Assembly (NCBI RefSeq): GCF_008725655.1
Contig: NZ_VYXP01000001.1
Span: 186,001 to 250,000, forward strand
Length of the DNA: 64,000 nucleotides
DNA from: Marinihelvus fidelis
Lineage (GTDB): Bacteria; Pseudomonadota; Gammaproteobacteria; Xanthomonadales; SZUA-36
Direction of reading: 5' to 3'
Made by a program: the position numbers and the translations under genes. The notes under the pieces are model-generated. The model saw only the letters and a list, made by a program, of their open reading frames with translations, had not been told where the DNA came from and made no database searches. Below, piece after piece: positions 44,556 to 53,563 of this stretch (positions are counted from its first letter, which is position 1; each line of letters starts with the position of its first letter).

Positions 44556-45140
44556 ATGAGTTTCATTCGCTACCCGATGACTTCGCTGGCCGCCATGGCC
44601 ATCTGTTTCACCGCCACCAGCTGGGCCGCGGAATCTGCCCCCGTCGTGGATGACTTCAGCAGCGCCGGGGCCACGTCCCGCGGCGTGCCCCGCTTCTTTA
44701 TCACCGACACCAGCGCCGGCGGCCAGACCACCCAGGCGCCCACGGTTGCGGAAGGCGTCCTGACGGTGAAGGGTGAGATCTCGCCGGCACGCGGTCAGCC
44801 GGGTTGGGCCAGCGCAGCGTTGCCGCTGGCGCCCCAGGGACAGCCCTTCGACGCCAGCGACTTCGAAGGCATCCGGCTGCGGGTCCGCATCAACAAGGGC
44901 AACCTGTCGGTGTCGGCCAACAGCGCCGAGGTCACCAACTTCGACTTCCATGCCGCGATCATCAGCCCGGCCAGTGGTGGCGATTTCCAGGACGTGAAGA
45001 TTCCCTTCGACTCGATGAAACGGGCATGGTCCGAGCAGACGCCGCTGAACCCGGCCACGCTGACCGGCATCAGCCTGGTGGCTTATGACGTGCGTCCGGC
45101 CGAGTTCGAATACGAGGTCGACGAGGTCGGGTTCTACTGA
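44556..45140 (+). CDS. CIA30-like secreted protein
   Basis: A 194-residue protein with a signal peptide (residues 1-25) and an AGGAGA site before the ATG at 44556. The mature part resembles the CIA30 (complex I intermediate-associated protein 30) galactose-binding-like beta sandwich: GWASAALPLA, FDASDFEGIRLRVRINKGNLSV and PLNPATLTGISLVAYDVRPAEFEYEVDEVGFY. It is predicted periplasmic, so a complex I role is unlikely; carbohydrate binding is possible. It is two bases from the next gene, and opposite the sigma fusion. Confidence 0.78.
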   Translation: MSFIRYPMTSLAAMAICFTATSWAAESAPVVDDFSSAGATSRGVPRFFITDTSAGGQTTQAPTVAEGVLTVKGEISPARGQPGWASAALPLAPQGQPFDASDFEGIRLRVRINKGNLSVSANSAEVTNFDFHAAIISPASGGDFQDVKIPFDSMKRAWSEQTPLNPATLTGISLVAYDVRPAEFEYEVDEVGFY

Positions 45141-45142
45141 TC

Positions 45143-46354
45143 ATGGCATCCCCGGCCACAAGGATTGATTACCTGGATGGCGTCAGGGCGTTCGCCCTGC
45201 TGCTGGGTATCGTCTTCCACGCCAGCCTGTCGTTCATGCCGGTGTACATCGGCTGGGCGGTCATGGACGTGTCCACTGGCGACATCGTTCCGGTGTTCGT
45301 TCTGGTCAGTCACTCGTTCCGCATGGAGCTGTTCTTCCTGGTGGCCGGGTTCTTCAGCCGCATGACCCTGCAACGCAAGGGCATGCAGGACTTCCTGTCC
45401 TCGCGCCTATTGCGCATCGGCCTGCCGTTCGTGGCCGGCTGGTTCGTGTTGCGGCCGCTGCTGGTCAGCGGCTGGATCCTGGGTGGCCAGAGCCTGCGCG
45501 GGGATGTTGATGTCGCCGCGGCGCTGGAAGCCGGTTTCGCGACCTTCGGGTCGCTGCCGGCCGGGCTGTTTGTCGGCACCCACCTGTGGTTCCTGTACTA
45601 CCTGCTGCTGATCACCGCTTTGACCCTGCTGGTTCGTGGTTGCGTGGGTGTGTCCGGGTCGCTGAGCCACACCGGCAGCAGGGTGCTGGATACCCTCACG
45701 GCCTGGGTGGCGCGATCGCGGGCCGGCTTGCTGGTCGCCGCGCTACCCGTGGCCGGCTGCCTCTGGTTCATGGACAACTGGGGTATGGATACGCCGGACC
45801 GGTCGCTGGTTCCGGATCTGCAGGTACTGGCGGTCTATGGCGGTTTTTTCGTCTTTGGCTGGTGCCTGCAGCGCGTTCCGGTGCGGATGGATGACCTGTC
45901 TCGCCTGTCAGCCTGGCGACTGGTCTGCCTGGTGGTTGCGCTGGTCGTGACCGTCTTCCTGGCGGACGTCCAGTCGGAGCCCACGCATGCCCGCTATGCA
46001 TGGCTGCGCGGGGTGTTCGTGTTCACGTACGCGGTGATGATGTGGCACCTGGTGGCTGCCAGCATCGGCCTGTTCAGGCGGTTTTTTGATCGTCCCAGCC
46101 CGGTGGTGCGCTACCTGGCGGATGCGTCCTACTGGCTGTACCTGGTGCACCTGCCGTTGGTGGTGTGGCTGCAGGTGATGGTGGCCGAGTGGCCGCTGCA
46201 CTGGAGCATCAAGCTGGCGGTGGTCTGCCTGGCCACGGTTGGCCTGTCGCTGCTGGTCTACGACGCGGTCGTACGCTCGACCTGGGCGGGCAAAGTGTTG
46301 AACGGCCGGCGGCGGCCGAGAGTGATCTTCGGCCGCGCCAGAAGTGGCCTATAG
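45143..46354 (+). CDS. acyltransferase-3 / OpgC-like membrane protein
   Basis: A 403-residue protein with about ten helices. The N-terminus RIDYLDGVRAFALLLGIVFHASLSF has the acyltransferase-3 His motif and VFHASL is like OpgC. Further blocks SHSFRMELFFLVAGFFSRM and the C-terminal ASYWLYLVHLPLV match the family. Such enzymes O-acylate or succinylate periplasmic glucans or other sugars. It follows the CIA30-like gene by two bases and overlaps the convergent AraC-type gene by 6 bp. Confidence 0.87.
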   Translation: MASPATRIDYLDGVRAFALLLGIVFHASLSFMPVYIGWAVMDVSTGDIVPVFVLVSHSFRMELFFLVAGFFSRMTLQRKGMQDFLSSRLLRIGLPFVAGWFVLRPLLVSGWILGGQSLRGDVDVAAALEAGFATFGSLPAGLFVGTHLWFLYYLLLITALTLLVRGCVGVSGSLSHTGSRVLDTLTAWVARSRAGLLVAALPVAGCLWFMDNWGMDTPDRSLVPDLQVLAVYGGFFVFGWCLQRVPVRMDDLSRLSAWRLVCLVVALVVTVFLADVQSEPTHARYAWLRGVFVFTYAVMMWHLVAASIGLFRRFFDRPSPVVRYLADASYWLYLVHLPLVVWLQVMVAEWPLHWSIKLAVVCLATVGLSLLVYDAVVRSTWAGKVLNGRRRPRVIFGRARSGL

Positions 46355-47299
46355 CTGGGTGTGCGCCTGCGCCCGCAGGCGCCCGATCTCGGTACGCGGC
46401 GGCGCGCCGAACAGCCGGCGGTACTCGCGGCTGAACTGTGACGGGCTCTCGTAGCCCACCTGGTAACTGGCCGATGCGGCCTCCAGGCCCTCGGTCAGCA
46501 TCAGGCGTCGCGCTTCGTTCAGGCGCAGCATCTTCTGGTACTGCAGCGGCGACATCCGCGTGACCCGCTTGAAGCTGTGATACAGGCTTGATTCGCTCAT
46601 GTTGACCTGCTCGGCCAGGTCGCCGACGCGCATCGGCTCATTGAAGCGATCCTGGAGGATGCCGATCACCTGGGAGATACGTTGTTCCTGCGGGTCGATG
46701 GTGGCGAACCTGCGGATATGCGGGCCCAGTTCGCCCATCAACGCCCGGTAAAGAATTTCGCGCCGCGCCATCGGTGCGAGCACGGGGATGTCGTCCGGCT
46801 TTTCGAGCAGGCCCAGGAGTCGCTCCAGGGCGAGCTGCATGTCGTTGCCCATGACAGCCTGGGTCAGGCCGCAGGACTTGTCACAGGGCATGTCGCGGTC
46901 ACATTGAGGCGCCGAGCCACTGGTCTCCATCAGCAACTGCGTCAATTCTTCGGGCTGGACGGTCAGCTTCAGGCCCATGTACGGGTGTTCGGGGCTGGCG
47001 TCGATATGGTTGACCAGCACCGGCAGGTGCACGGTGGCAAACAGGTAGGAGAACGGCTCGAAGCGGATATTCCGGTCGCCCAGTTGCACGTCCTTGGCGC
47101 CCTGGATGCCAAAAAACAGCGACGGCTCGTAGGTCCCCGCCTGGCAGGTCGTGTTCGAATCGGAGCGGAACAGGCAAAGCCCGGGGATATCCGTTTCGAT
47201 TTTTCCGGGACCGGAAAACTGGCGACTGACAAGCCGCACCAGGCGTTCGTTGACGACGCCATTCTGGCCTTCCTTGAGTGGTGAGATGTCGGCTGCCAT
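46349..47299 (-). CDS. AraC-family transcriptional regulator
   Basis: A 316-residue regulator (ATG at 47299; the frame is open further upstream but without a better start). Residues 30-180 are the AraC_N cupin type ligand domain (FGIQGAKDVQLGDRNIRFEPFSYLF). Two helix-turn-helix motifs occupy the C-terminal 100 residues (VGDLAEQVNMSESSLYHSFKRVTRMSPLQYQKMLRLNEARRLML). It is divergent from the RND pump operon with 395 bp between starts, which contain repeated AGGCAAT motifs. It is the likely local regulator of the pump. Confidence 0.9.
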   Translation of the reverse strand: MAADISPLKEGQNGVVNERLVRLVSRQFSGPGKIETDIPGLCLFRSDSNTTCQAGTYEPSLFFGIQGAKDVQLGDRNIRFEPFSYLFATVHLPVLVNHIDASPEHPYMGLKLTVQPEELTQLLMETSGSAPQCDRDMPCDKSCGLTQAVMGNDMQLALERLLGLLEKPDDIPVLAPMARREILYRALMGELGPHIRRFATIDPQEQRISQVIGILQDRFNEPMRVGDLAEQVNMSESSLYHSFKRVTRMSPLQYQKMLRLNEARRLMLTEGLEAASASYQVGYESPSQFSREYRRLFGAPPRTEIGRLRAQAHTQL

Positions 47300-47381
47300 G
47301 GTCGTATTCCAGGATTCGTGACTCGAATGATTATTGAGTATAGGGGCGGCCCGGAAGGGTCGACAGGATCGATCCAATCTA

Positions 47382-47408
47382 TTGCAGAAATAGGCAATCA
47401 ATAGGCAG
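47382..47408 (+). repeat. 27-bp direct repeat, copy 1 (AraC operator candidate)
   Basis: TTGCAGAAATAGGCAATCAA continues to AGGCAG at 47408. It matches copy 2 at 24 of 27 positions. Another AGGCAAT (47413-47419) follows 21 bp after the one at 47392-47398, two DNA turns, the spacing typical of AraC-type half sites. It lies 83-109 bp upstream of the regulator start. Confidence 0.75.
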
Positions 47409-47421
47409 GATCAGGCAATTG

Positions 47422-47439
47422 GTATGCCATTTGGCATAC
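47422..47439. promoter_or_regulatory. perfect 18-bp palindrome
   Basis: GTATGCCATTTGGCATAC: two 8-bp arms with a 2-bp spacer, between the first direct repeat and the pump promoter. It is a good dimer-operator candidate separate from the AraC-type repeats, perhaps for a second regulator. Confidence 0.65.
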
Positions 47440-47556
47440 GGAGAGTGTACAAGGGTCCATCACAGGTCATCAATTGAACATTGGCCTGAAACCTTGTTGT
47501 CACATAAGCAATGCATGAATATAGTCACTGTCCAGGTGCAGCGAATTGACCTGCTT

Positions 47557-47583
47557 TTGCAGAAACAGGCAATCAATGAGCAG
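47557..47583 (+). repeat. 27-bp direct repeat, copy 2 (AraC operator candidate)
   Basis: Second copy, 175 bp from copy 1, same orientation, differing at three positions. It lies between a TTGACC (47546-47551) and an AT-rich ATCAAT, so it would overlap a promoter spacer upstream of the RND genes, as class II AraC activator sites do. Confidence 0.7.
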
Positions 47584-47634
47584 TATCTCGCTACCCCCGG
47601 CCAGCCCATCACCCGTAATCTTTCCTCCGTAACA

Positions 47635-47656
47635 GGAAGACCTGAATCGGTCTTCC
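47635..47656 (+). promoter_or_regulatory. leader hairpin of RND operon
   Basis: GGAAGACC (47635-47642) pairs perfectly with GGTCTTCC (47649-47656), loop TGAATC, 38 bp before the first pump gene. It may be a leader RNA structure or another operator. No T tract, so not a terminator. Confidence 0.5.
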
Positions 47657-47694
47657 CATATTGATTCTGCGACCAAGTTTCGGGGGCGAAAACC

Positions 47695-48885
47695 ATGCAA
47701 TCTCTCTTACTCCGGCAGTTGCCGGTGACACACCGATTGGGCCAGTTCGCGCTGGCGGCGCTGGCTACTGCTGTGCTGGCGGGCTGTGATGTCCAGGGCG
47801 CGACCGGGCAGGACGCACCGCCACCGCCGGAAGTCGACGTGGCGGCAGTGCTGGTCGAGGCCGTGACCATCAACGAGACCTTCACGGGTCGGCTGGAAGC
47901 CCCCGAAACGGTCGAGTTGCGGCCGCGGGTGAGCGGCTATATCGAGTCGGTGACGTTCACCGAGGGTGAACTGGTGGACGCCGGCGACGTGCTGTTCGAG
48001 ATCGACGCGCGCCCCTATGAAGCCCGTGCCCGGGCGGCCCGCGCCGAACTCGAAGGCGCGCGCAACCAGTTGCAACTGGCTGGCCAGGAAGCCGAGCGGG
48101 CCCGGGAACTGATGGACGACCGCGCCATTTCCCGCGAGGAACATGACCAGCGCGTAGCCGCCCTGGCCGATGCGCAGGCGCGCGTCGCGCTGGCCGAGGC
48201 CACGGTTGAGACCGCGGAGCTGGATCTCGAGTACACCCGCGTGATCGCGCCGGTCAGTGGTCGCGCCGGCCGCGCGCTGGTGACCCGCGGCAACCTGGCC
48301 AACGCCAACCAGTCACTGCTGACGACCATCGTGTCAGTGAACCCGCTGCACGTTTACTTCAACAGCAACGAGTCGGATGCCCACGGCAGCCGCCAGCTGG
48401 TGGATCCGCGTGCAGGCACGCCGGTGCGCGTGACCCTGGGCGGCGCAACGGAAACGAACCGCATGGCGACGCTGGACTACATCGATAATCGTGTCGACCC
48501 GGCCACGGGCACGCTGACGTTTCGTGCCGAATTGCCGAACCCCGACGGACTGTTCACACCGGGCCAGTTTGCCCGTGTCGACATGCCCGTGACCCGTCTC
48601 GACCAGGCCATCCTGGTGGACCGCAAGGCCGTGCTGACCGACCAGGACCGTCGCTATGTCTACGTGATTGGCGACGACAACACCGCGGCTCGCCGCGACG
48701 TCGTGCCCGGGTCCGAGGCCGGTAGCCTGCTGGTGATCAATGCCGGGCTGGAGCCCGGTGACCGGGTGGTCGTTAACGGCACCCAGCGCATCTTCTTCCC
48801 GGGCATGCCCGTGAGCCCCAACCCGGTGGCGATGCGGCCGGGCGCGGGCGATGACAGCGCCGCCGTGGCGCAGAACCAGCGCTGA
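47695..48885 (+). CDS. RND efflux periplasmic adaptor (MFP)
   Basis: A 396-residue AcrA/MexA-type membrane fusion lipoprotein (lipobox LAGC, Cys31). It has the lipoyl/hairpin segment GRLEAPETVELRPRVSGYIESVTFTEGELVDAGDVLFEID, a coiled hairpin and the conserved TRVIAPVSGRAGRALVTRGNL block. It links pump and outer-membrane channel. The stop precedes the pump start by 25 bp. Confidence 0.93.
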   Translation: MQSLLLRQLPVTHRLGQFALAALATAVLAGCDVQGATGQDAPPPPEVDVAAVLVEAVTINETFTGRLEAPETVELRPRVSGYIESVTFTEGELVDAGDVLFEIDARPYEARARAARAELEGARNQLQLAGQEAERARELMDDRAISREEHDQRVAALADAQARVALAEATVETAELDLEYTRVIAPVSGRAGRALVTRGNLANANQSLLTTIVSVNPLHVYFNSNESDAHGSRQLVDPRAGTPVRVTLGGATETNRMATLDYIDNRVDPATGTLTFRAELPNPDGLFTPGQFARVDMPVTRLDQAILVDRKAVLTDQDRRYVYVIGDDNTAARRDVVPGSEAGSLLVINAGLEPGDRVVVNGTQRIFFPGMPVSPNPVAMRPGAGDDSAAVAQNQR

Positions 48886-48910
48886 GACAGGCCCAGGGGA
48901 GGACCACGCC

Positions 48911-51900
48911 ATGAATTTCTCACGTTTTTTCCTTGACCGGCCGATCTTCGCTGCGGTGCTGTCGATCGTCATCTTCGCGATCGGCCTGATCGCCATTCCC
49001 AGCCTGCCGGTGAGCGAGTACCCCAACGTGGTGCCGCCCTCGGTGATGGTGCAGACGGTCTACCCCGGCGCCAACCCGAAAGAGATCGCCGATACCGTGG
49101 CGACGCCGCTGGAAGAATCCATCAGCGGTGTCGAGGACCTGATGTACTACAAGTCAGTGGCCGGCTCCGACGGCGTGCTGCAGATGACGGTGACATTCCG
49201 GCCGGGCACCGACCCGGACGATGCCACCGTGCGGGTGCAGAACCGGGTCAGCCAGACGCTGGCACGCCTGCCCGAAGCGGTGCGGCGGCAGGGTGTCACC
49301 ACGCAGAAGCAGTCACCGACCTTCCTGATGGTCGTTCACCTGGTCTCGCCGGATAATCGCTACGACACGCTGTACCTGCGAAATTACGCGCGCCTGCACG
49401 TGCGTGACCGGCTGGCGCGGATCCCCGGTGTGGGTGACGCGCAGCTGTTTGGTGGCGGCGACTATGCCATGCGTGCCTGGCTGAACCCGGAGAAGGTGGC
49501 CGCGCGCGGGCTGACCGCCAACGATGTCATCGGCGCCATGCGCGAACAGAATGTCCAGGTGTCGGCCGGTCAGCTGGGTGCGGAACCGATGCCGGGCAGC
49601 GAGTTCCTGACCCTGATCAATGCCCAGGGCCGCCTGGAAACCGTCGACGAGTTCGGCGATATCGTGCTCAAAACGGGCGCACGCGGCGAGATCGTCCGCC
49701 TGGCCGATGTAGCTCGGCTGGAATTGGGCGCGGGCAGTTACAGCCTGCGCTCCAAGCTGGACGGCCAGGAGGCTGTGGCCATCGGTATCTTCGAGGCGCC
49801 CGGCGCCAACGCGCTGGAAATTCGCGAGCAGGTCATCGCCGCCATGGACGAGATGTCCGTGTCGTTCCCCGAGGGCGTTGAATACCGCAGCATCTACGAC
49901 ACCACCGTGTTCGTCAGCGAGTCCATCCGTTCGGTGATCTCCACGCTGCTGGAAGCGGTGCTGCTGGTGGTGCTGGTGGTGACGCTGTTCCTGCAGACCT
50001 GGCGCGCGTCAATCATTCCCCTGCTGGCGGTGCCGGTATCCATTGTCGGCACCTTCGCCGCCCTTTTCCTGCTGGGTTATTCCATTAACTCCCTGGTGCT
50101 GTTCGGGCTGGTGCTGGCCATCGGTATCGTCGTCGATGACGCCATCGTCGTGGTCGAGAACGTCGAGCGCAATATCGAGGAAGGCCTGACCCCGCTGGCC
50201 GCCGCCCACCAGGCCATGCGCGAGGTCTCCGGGCCCATCGTCGCCATCGGACTGGTACTTTGCGCGGTGTTTGTACCGATGGCCTTCCTGGATGGCGTGA
50301 CCGGCCAGTTCTACCGCCAGTTCGCCGTCACCATCGCGATTTCGACGGTGATCTCGACGATCAACTCGCTGACCCTGTCACCGGCGCTCGCGGCTCGCCT
50401 GCTGCAGCCGAAAGGCGCGGAGAAGGACGGCCTGACCCGCCTGATCGACGCGATGTTCGGCTGGGTGTTCCGGCCCTTCAACCGCCTGTTCAACTCGGCA
50501 TCGGAAAAATACCAGGGCACGGTGTCGCGTTCGCTGACGCGCCGGGGCGCGGTGTTCGTGATCTATATCGGCCTGCTCGCGGCCACGGCCGGCATGTTCC
50601 AGTCGGTGCCCGGCGGCTTTATCCCGATCCAGGACAAGATGTACCTGATGGCCGGCGTCAAGCTGCCCGAGGGCGCGTCGCTGAACCGCACCGACGAGAT
50701 GCTGCAGGAAGTCATCGACATCGCCCTGGACATCGACGGCGTGGAGCACGCGGTAGCGTTTCCGGGGCTGAACGGCCTGCAGTTTACCAACACGTCCAAC
50801 ACCGGCGTGGTGTTCTTCCCGCTGTCGCATTCATCCGAGCGCGAGCTGAGCGCCGAGGAGATCAACGCGCGTATCAACCAGGGTATCGCCGGACTGAAAG
50901 GCGGCCAGGCGTTTGCCTTCATGCCGCCGCCCATCCAGGGCCTGGGCAACGGTTCCGGATTCCAGCTGTTTATCGAGGACCGTGCCGACCTGGGCTACGG
51001 CGCGCTGCAGAATGCCGTCAACGCGTTCCAGGGCACCATCGTGCAGACGCCCGGCTTTGGCTTCCCCATCAGCAGTTACCAGGCCAATGTGCCGCAGCTG
51101 GACGCGGTGGTCGACCGCGCCAAGGCGAAAGCGCAGGGCGTGCCGCTGGACGAACTGTTCGGCACCCTGCAGACCTACCTGGGCTCGACCTACGTTAACG
51201 ACTTCAATCGTTTTGGCCGCACCTGGCAGGTGATGGCGCAGGCCGACGGGGAGTTCCGCGACAGTGTCGAGGACATCGCCCGGTTGCGCACGCGCAATGC
51301 CAACGGCGACATGGTGCCGATCGGCTCCATGGTGGATATCCGCGAGAGTTACGGCCCGGACCCGGTGCTGCGCTACAACGGCTACCCGGCCGCCGACCTG
51401 GCCGGCGAAGCCGACCCGCGCGTGTTGTCGTCCGGCCAGTCGATGGACGCGTTGCAGGACATCGCGGCAAACGTGCTGCCGCCCGGCATGACATTCGAGT
51501 GGACCGACCTGAGTTTCCAGCAGGCCACCCAGGGCAATGCCGCGCTGCTGGTGTTCCCGCTGGCGATCCTGCTGGTATTTCTGGTGCTCGCGGCGCTGTA
51601 TGAGAGCTGGGTACTGCCGCTGGCGGTGATCCTGATCGTGCCGATGTGCATGCTCTCGGCGCTGGCAGGGGTGTGGCTCACCGGTGGCGACAACAACATC
51701 TTCGTGCAGGTGGGACTGGTGGTGCTGATCGCGCTGGCGTGCAAGAACGCCATCCTGATCGTCGAATTCGCCCGCGACCTGGAACTGCGCGGCCAGGGCA
51801 TCGTCGAGGCGGCGCTGGAAGCCTGCCGCCTGCGCCTGCGGCCGATCGTCATGACCTCGATCACGTTCACCGCGGCCGTCGTTCCGCTGATGCTGGCCAC

Positions 51901-52111
51901 GGGCGCCGGCGCCGAGGTGCGGCAGGTGCTGGGCGTAGCGGTGTTCGCCGGCATGCTGGGCGTGACTGCCTTCGGCCTGTTCCTGACGCCGGTGTTCTAC
52001 GTCGCCCTGCGCAAGCTGTCGGGCAGCCGCCCGCTGGCCAGTCACGGCGACCTGCCGGGGGCGACACACGACAACGAGGCTGTCATCCAGCCGGGAGAGT
52101 CCCATGCGTAG
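48911..52111 (+). CDS. RND efflux pump, HAE1 (AcrB/MexB) family
   Basis: A 1066-residue inner-membrane proton antiporter beginning MNFSRFFLDRPIFA. It has 12 helices and the two large periplasmic loops. The proton-relay aspartates are present in GIVVDDAIVVVENVER (helix 4), as is the lysine-bearing VGLVVLIALACKNAILIVEF (helix 10). The family exports drugs, detergents and bile-like compounds. The frame is open upstream of 48911, but the ATG with GGAGG context is standard for the family. Confidence 0.95.
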   Translation: MNFSRFFLDRPIFAAVLSIVIFAIGLIAIPSLPVSEYPNVVPPSVMVQTVYPGANPKEIADTVATPLEESISGVEDLMYYKSVAGSDGVLQMTVTFRPGTDPDDATVRVQNRVSQTLARLPEAVRRQGVTTQKQSPTFLMVVHLVSPDNRYDTLYLRNYARLHVRDRLARIPGVGDAQLFGGGDYAMRAWLNPEKVAARGLTANDVIGAMREQNVQVSAGQLGAEPMPGSEFLTLINAQGRLETVDEFGDIVLKTGARGEIVRLADVARLELGAGSYSLRSKLDGQEAVAIGIFEAPGANALEIREQVIAAMDEMSVSFPEGVEYRSIYDTTVFVSESIRSVISTLLEAVLLVVLVVTLFLQTWRASIIPLLAVPVSIVGTFAALFLLGYSINSLVLFGLVLAIGIVVDDAIVVVENVERNIEEGLTPLAAAHQAMREVSGPIVAIGLVLCAVFVPMAFLDGVTGQFYRQFAVTIAISTVISTINSLTLSPALAARLLQPKGAEKDGLTRLIDAMFGWVFRPFNRLFNSASEKYQGTVSRSLTRRGAVFVIYIGLLAATAGMFQSVPGGFIPIQDKMYLMAGVKLPEGASLNRTDEMLQEVIDIALDIDGVEHAVAFPGLNGLQFTNTSNTGVVFFPLSHSSERELSAEEINARINQGIAGLKGGQAFAFMPPPIQGLGNGSGFQLFIEDRADLGYGALQNAVNAFQGTIVQTPGFGFPISSYQANVPQLDAVVDRAKAKAQGVPLDELFGTLQTYLGSTYVNDFNRFGRTWQVMAQADGEFRDSVEDIARLRTRNANGDMVPIGSMVDIRESYGPDPVLRYNGYPAADLAGEADPRVLSSGQSMDALQDIAANVLPPGMTFEWTDLSFQQATQGNAALLVFPLAILLVFLVLAALYESWVLPLAVILIVPMCMLSALAGVWLTGGDNNIFVQVGLVVLIALACKNAILIVEFARDLELRGQGIVEAALEACRLRLRPIVMTSITFTAAVVPLMLATGAGAEVRQVLGVAVFAGMLGVTAFGLFLTPVFYVALRKLSGSRPLASHGDLPGATHDNEAVIQPGESHA

Positions 52112-53507
52112 GCTGATCATCGCCGGCGCTGCAGCGTTGCTGTCCGCCTGCGCCGTCGGGCCAGACTACGAGCGCCCGGAAACCCAAGCGCCGGCCGAGT
52201 TCGACCTGGCCCGCGACCACCAGCTGGACGCCAGCAGTGAGCAGCTGTTCTGGGGTGGCTTTGGCGACCCGCTGCTGGCCGAACTGGTGCAGCAGACCCT
52301 GGACGCGAACCAGGCCCTGGCCGCCGCGCTGGCGCGCTATGACCGCGCCTCGGCGCTGCTTGAGGGTGCGGAACGCGGCCAGTGGCCCAACGTTTCGGCC
52401 CAGGCCGACGGGGCGAAGCTGAGGCTGGCCGACAGCGAGCGGATTCCCCCGGGCGCCGGCCCCCGCCGCGTCGACAGCTACAGTGCCGGCCTGGTTGCGG
52501 ATTGGGAACTGGACCTGTTCGGGCGGCTGCGCCGCATCACCGAGTCACAGCGTGCCGAGCTGGACGCCACGGCTGCCGACGTGGCCGCCGTCCAGGTCGC
52601 ACTGGTCGGACAGCTGGCCAGCAGCTATTTCGAGCTGCGTGGCCTGCAGCAGCTGTACGCGGTGGTCGAAGCCAACGTCAGTCTGCAACGCGAAGCCGTG
52701 GATATTGTCACGGCGCGGCTGGACGCCGGTCGCGGCACCGAGTTCGACCAGGTCCGCGCCCAGGCGCAGCTTGAGCGCATCAATGCCGGGCTGCCACTGC
52801 TTCGGGCCAGTATCCGCGTGGCCATGCATCGCATCGCGGTGCTCACCGGCCAGTCCCCGGATGCGCTGGTCGACGTGCTGGCGCCGGTGAAGGCGCTGCC
52901 GGGTGAGCGGCCGGTGATCGCCGCCGGCACCCCCGGCGACCTGCTGCGCCGGCGCCCCGATATCGCCGCCGCCGAACGCCGCCTGGCCGCGGCCACGGCA
53001 CGCATCGGCGTGGCCACGGCGGATTTGTACCCGCGCTTCACGCTCAGTGGCCTGCTGGGCACCGTGGCCCCGGAGGCCGGTGACCTGTTCTCCGATGGCA
53101 CCGGTTCGCGCGCCGTCGCCCTGGGTGTCGACTGGACCTTCCTGAACTACGGCTACGTCCGCTCGCGCATCGACGCGGCCGACGCCGAGAGCCGCGAGGC
53201 CCTGGCCAACTACCAGCAGACCGTGCTGACCGCTCTTGAAGACACTGAATCCAGCCTGGTGCGTTACCAGCAGAGCCGGCAACGCACCGAGCACCTGTTA
53301 CTGGCCGTCGAGGCGGCCACCGAGGCTGCTCGACTGGCGCGGGTCCGTTACGAGCGCGGTTTCATCGGCTACTTCGAAGTGCTGTCGGCCGACCAGGAAT
53401 TGGTCTCCGTGCGTGACGTGGCGGTGCAGAGCCAGACGGCCGAGGTGCTGGCCATGGTCGATGTGTACCGGGCGCTGGCCGGCGCGCCTGGACCGTTGGC
53501 CCTGTAA
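52104..53507 (+). CDS. outer-membrane efflux channel (OprM/NodT family)
   Basis: A 467-residue lipoprotein (Cys16) with two TolC-type repeats and the family start CAVGPDYERPETQAPAEF. GDLLRRRPDIAAAERRLAAATARIGVATADLYPRFTLSG is the NodT/OprM signature. It overlaps the pump stop by 8 bp and completes a tripartite export system. Confidence 0.94.
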   Translation: MRRLIIAGAAALLSACAVGPDYERPETQAPAEFDLARDHQLDASSEQLFWGGFGDPLLAELVQQTLDANQALAAALARYDRASALLEGAERGQWPNVSAQADGAKLRLADSERIPPGAGPRRVDSYSAGLVADWELDLFGRLRRITESQRAELDATAADVAAVQVALVGQLASSYFELRGLQQLYAVVEANVSLQREAVDIVTARLDAGRGTEFDQVRAQAQLERINAGLPLLRASIRVAMHRIAVLTGQSPDALVDVLAPVKALPGERPVIAAGTPGDLLRRRPDIAAAERRLAAATARIGVATADLYPRFTLSGLLGTVAPEAGDLFSDGTGSRAVALGVDWTFLNYGYVRSRIDAADAESREALANYQQTVLTALEDTESSLVRYQQSRQRTEHLLLAVEAATEAARLARVRYERGFIGYFEVLSADQELVSVRDVAVQSQTAEVLAMVDVYRALAGAPGPLAL

Positions 53508-53516
53508 ACCAAAACA

Positions 53517-53547
53517 CCGCGGGCCCGGGTTTGACCCGGGCCCGCGG
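53517..53547 (-). terminator. bidirectional stem-loop terminator
   Basis: A perfect 14-bp GC stem (53517-53530 with 53534-53547, loop TTG) between the convergent OprM-like and coiled-coil genes. On the minus strand it is followed by TGTTTTGGTTT, so it ends the coiled-coil gene; it may also slow the pump transcript. Confidence 0.8.
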
Positions 53548-53563
53548 CCAGTTCATGCCCGGA

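Larger units (their letters stand above)
47300..47694. other. AraC/RND divergent control region
   Basis: A 395-bp non-coding stretch, AT-richer than the genes around it. It contains the two 27-bp direct repeats, a third AGGCAAT motif 21 bp from the first, an 18-bp palindrome and a hairpin close to the pump gene, all listed separately. I see no convincing gene in it; the short plus-strand frame from 47419 to 47664 has no good start or domain. Confidence 0.75.

Noticed and set aside
47419-47664. Small plus-strand gene in the AraC/RND spacer
   Set aside because: No plausible ribosome binding site or domain and it overlaps the operator repeats.
50831-52120. Long minus-strand frame across the RND pump
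   Set aside because: Biased composition of the opposite strand of a GC-rich gene; no start site or domain.
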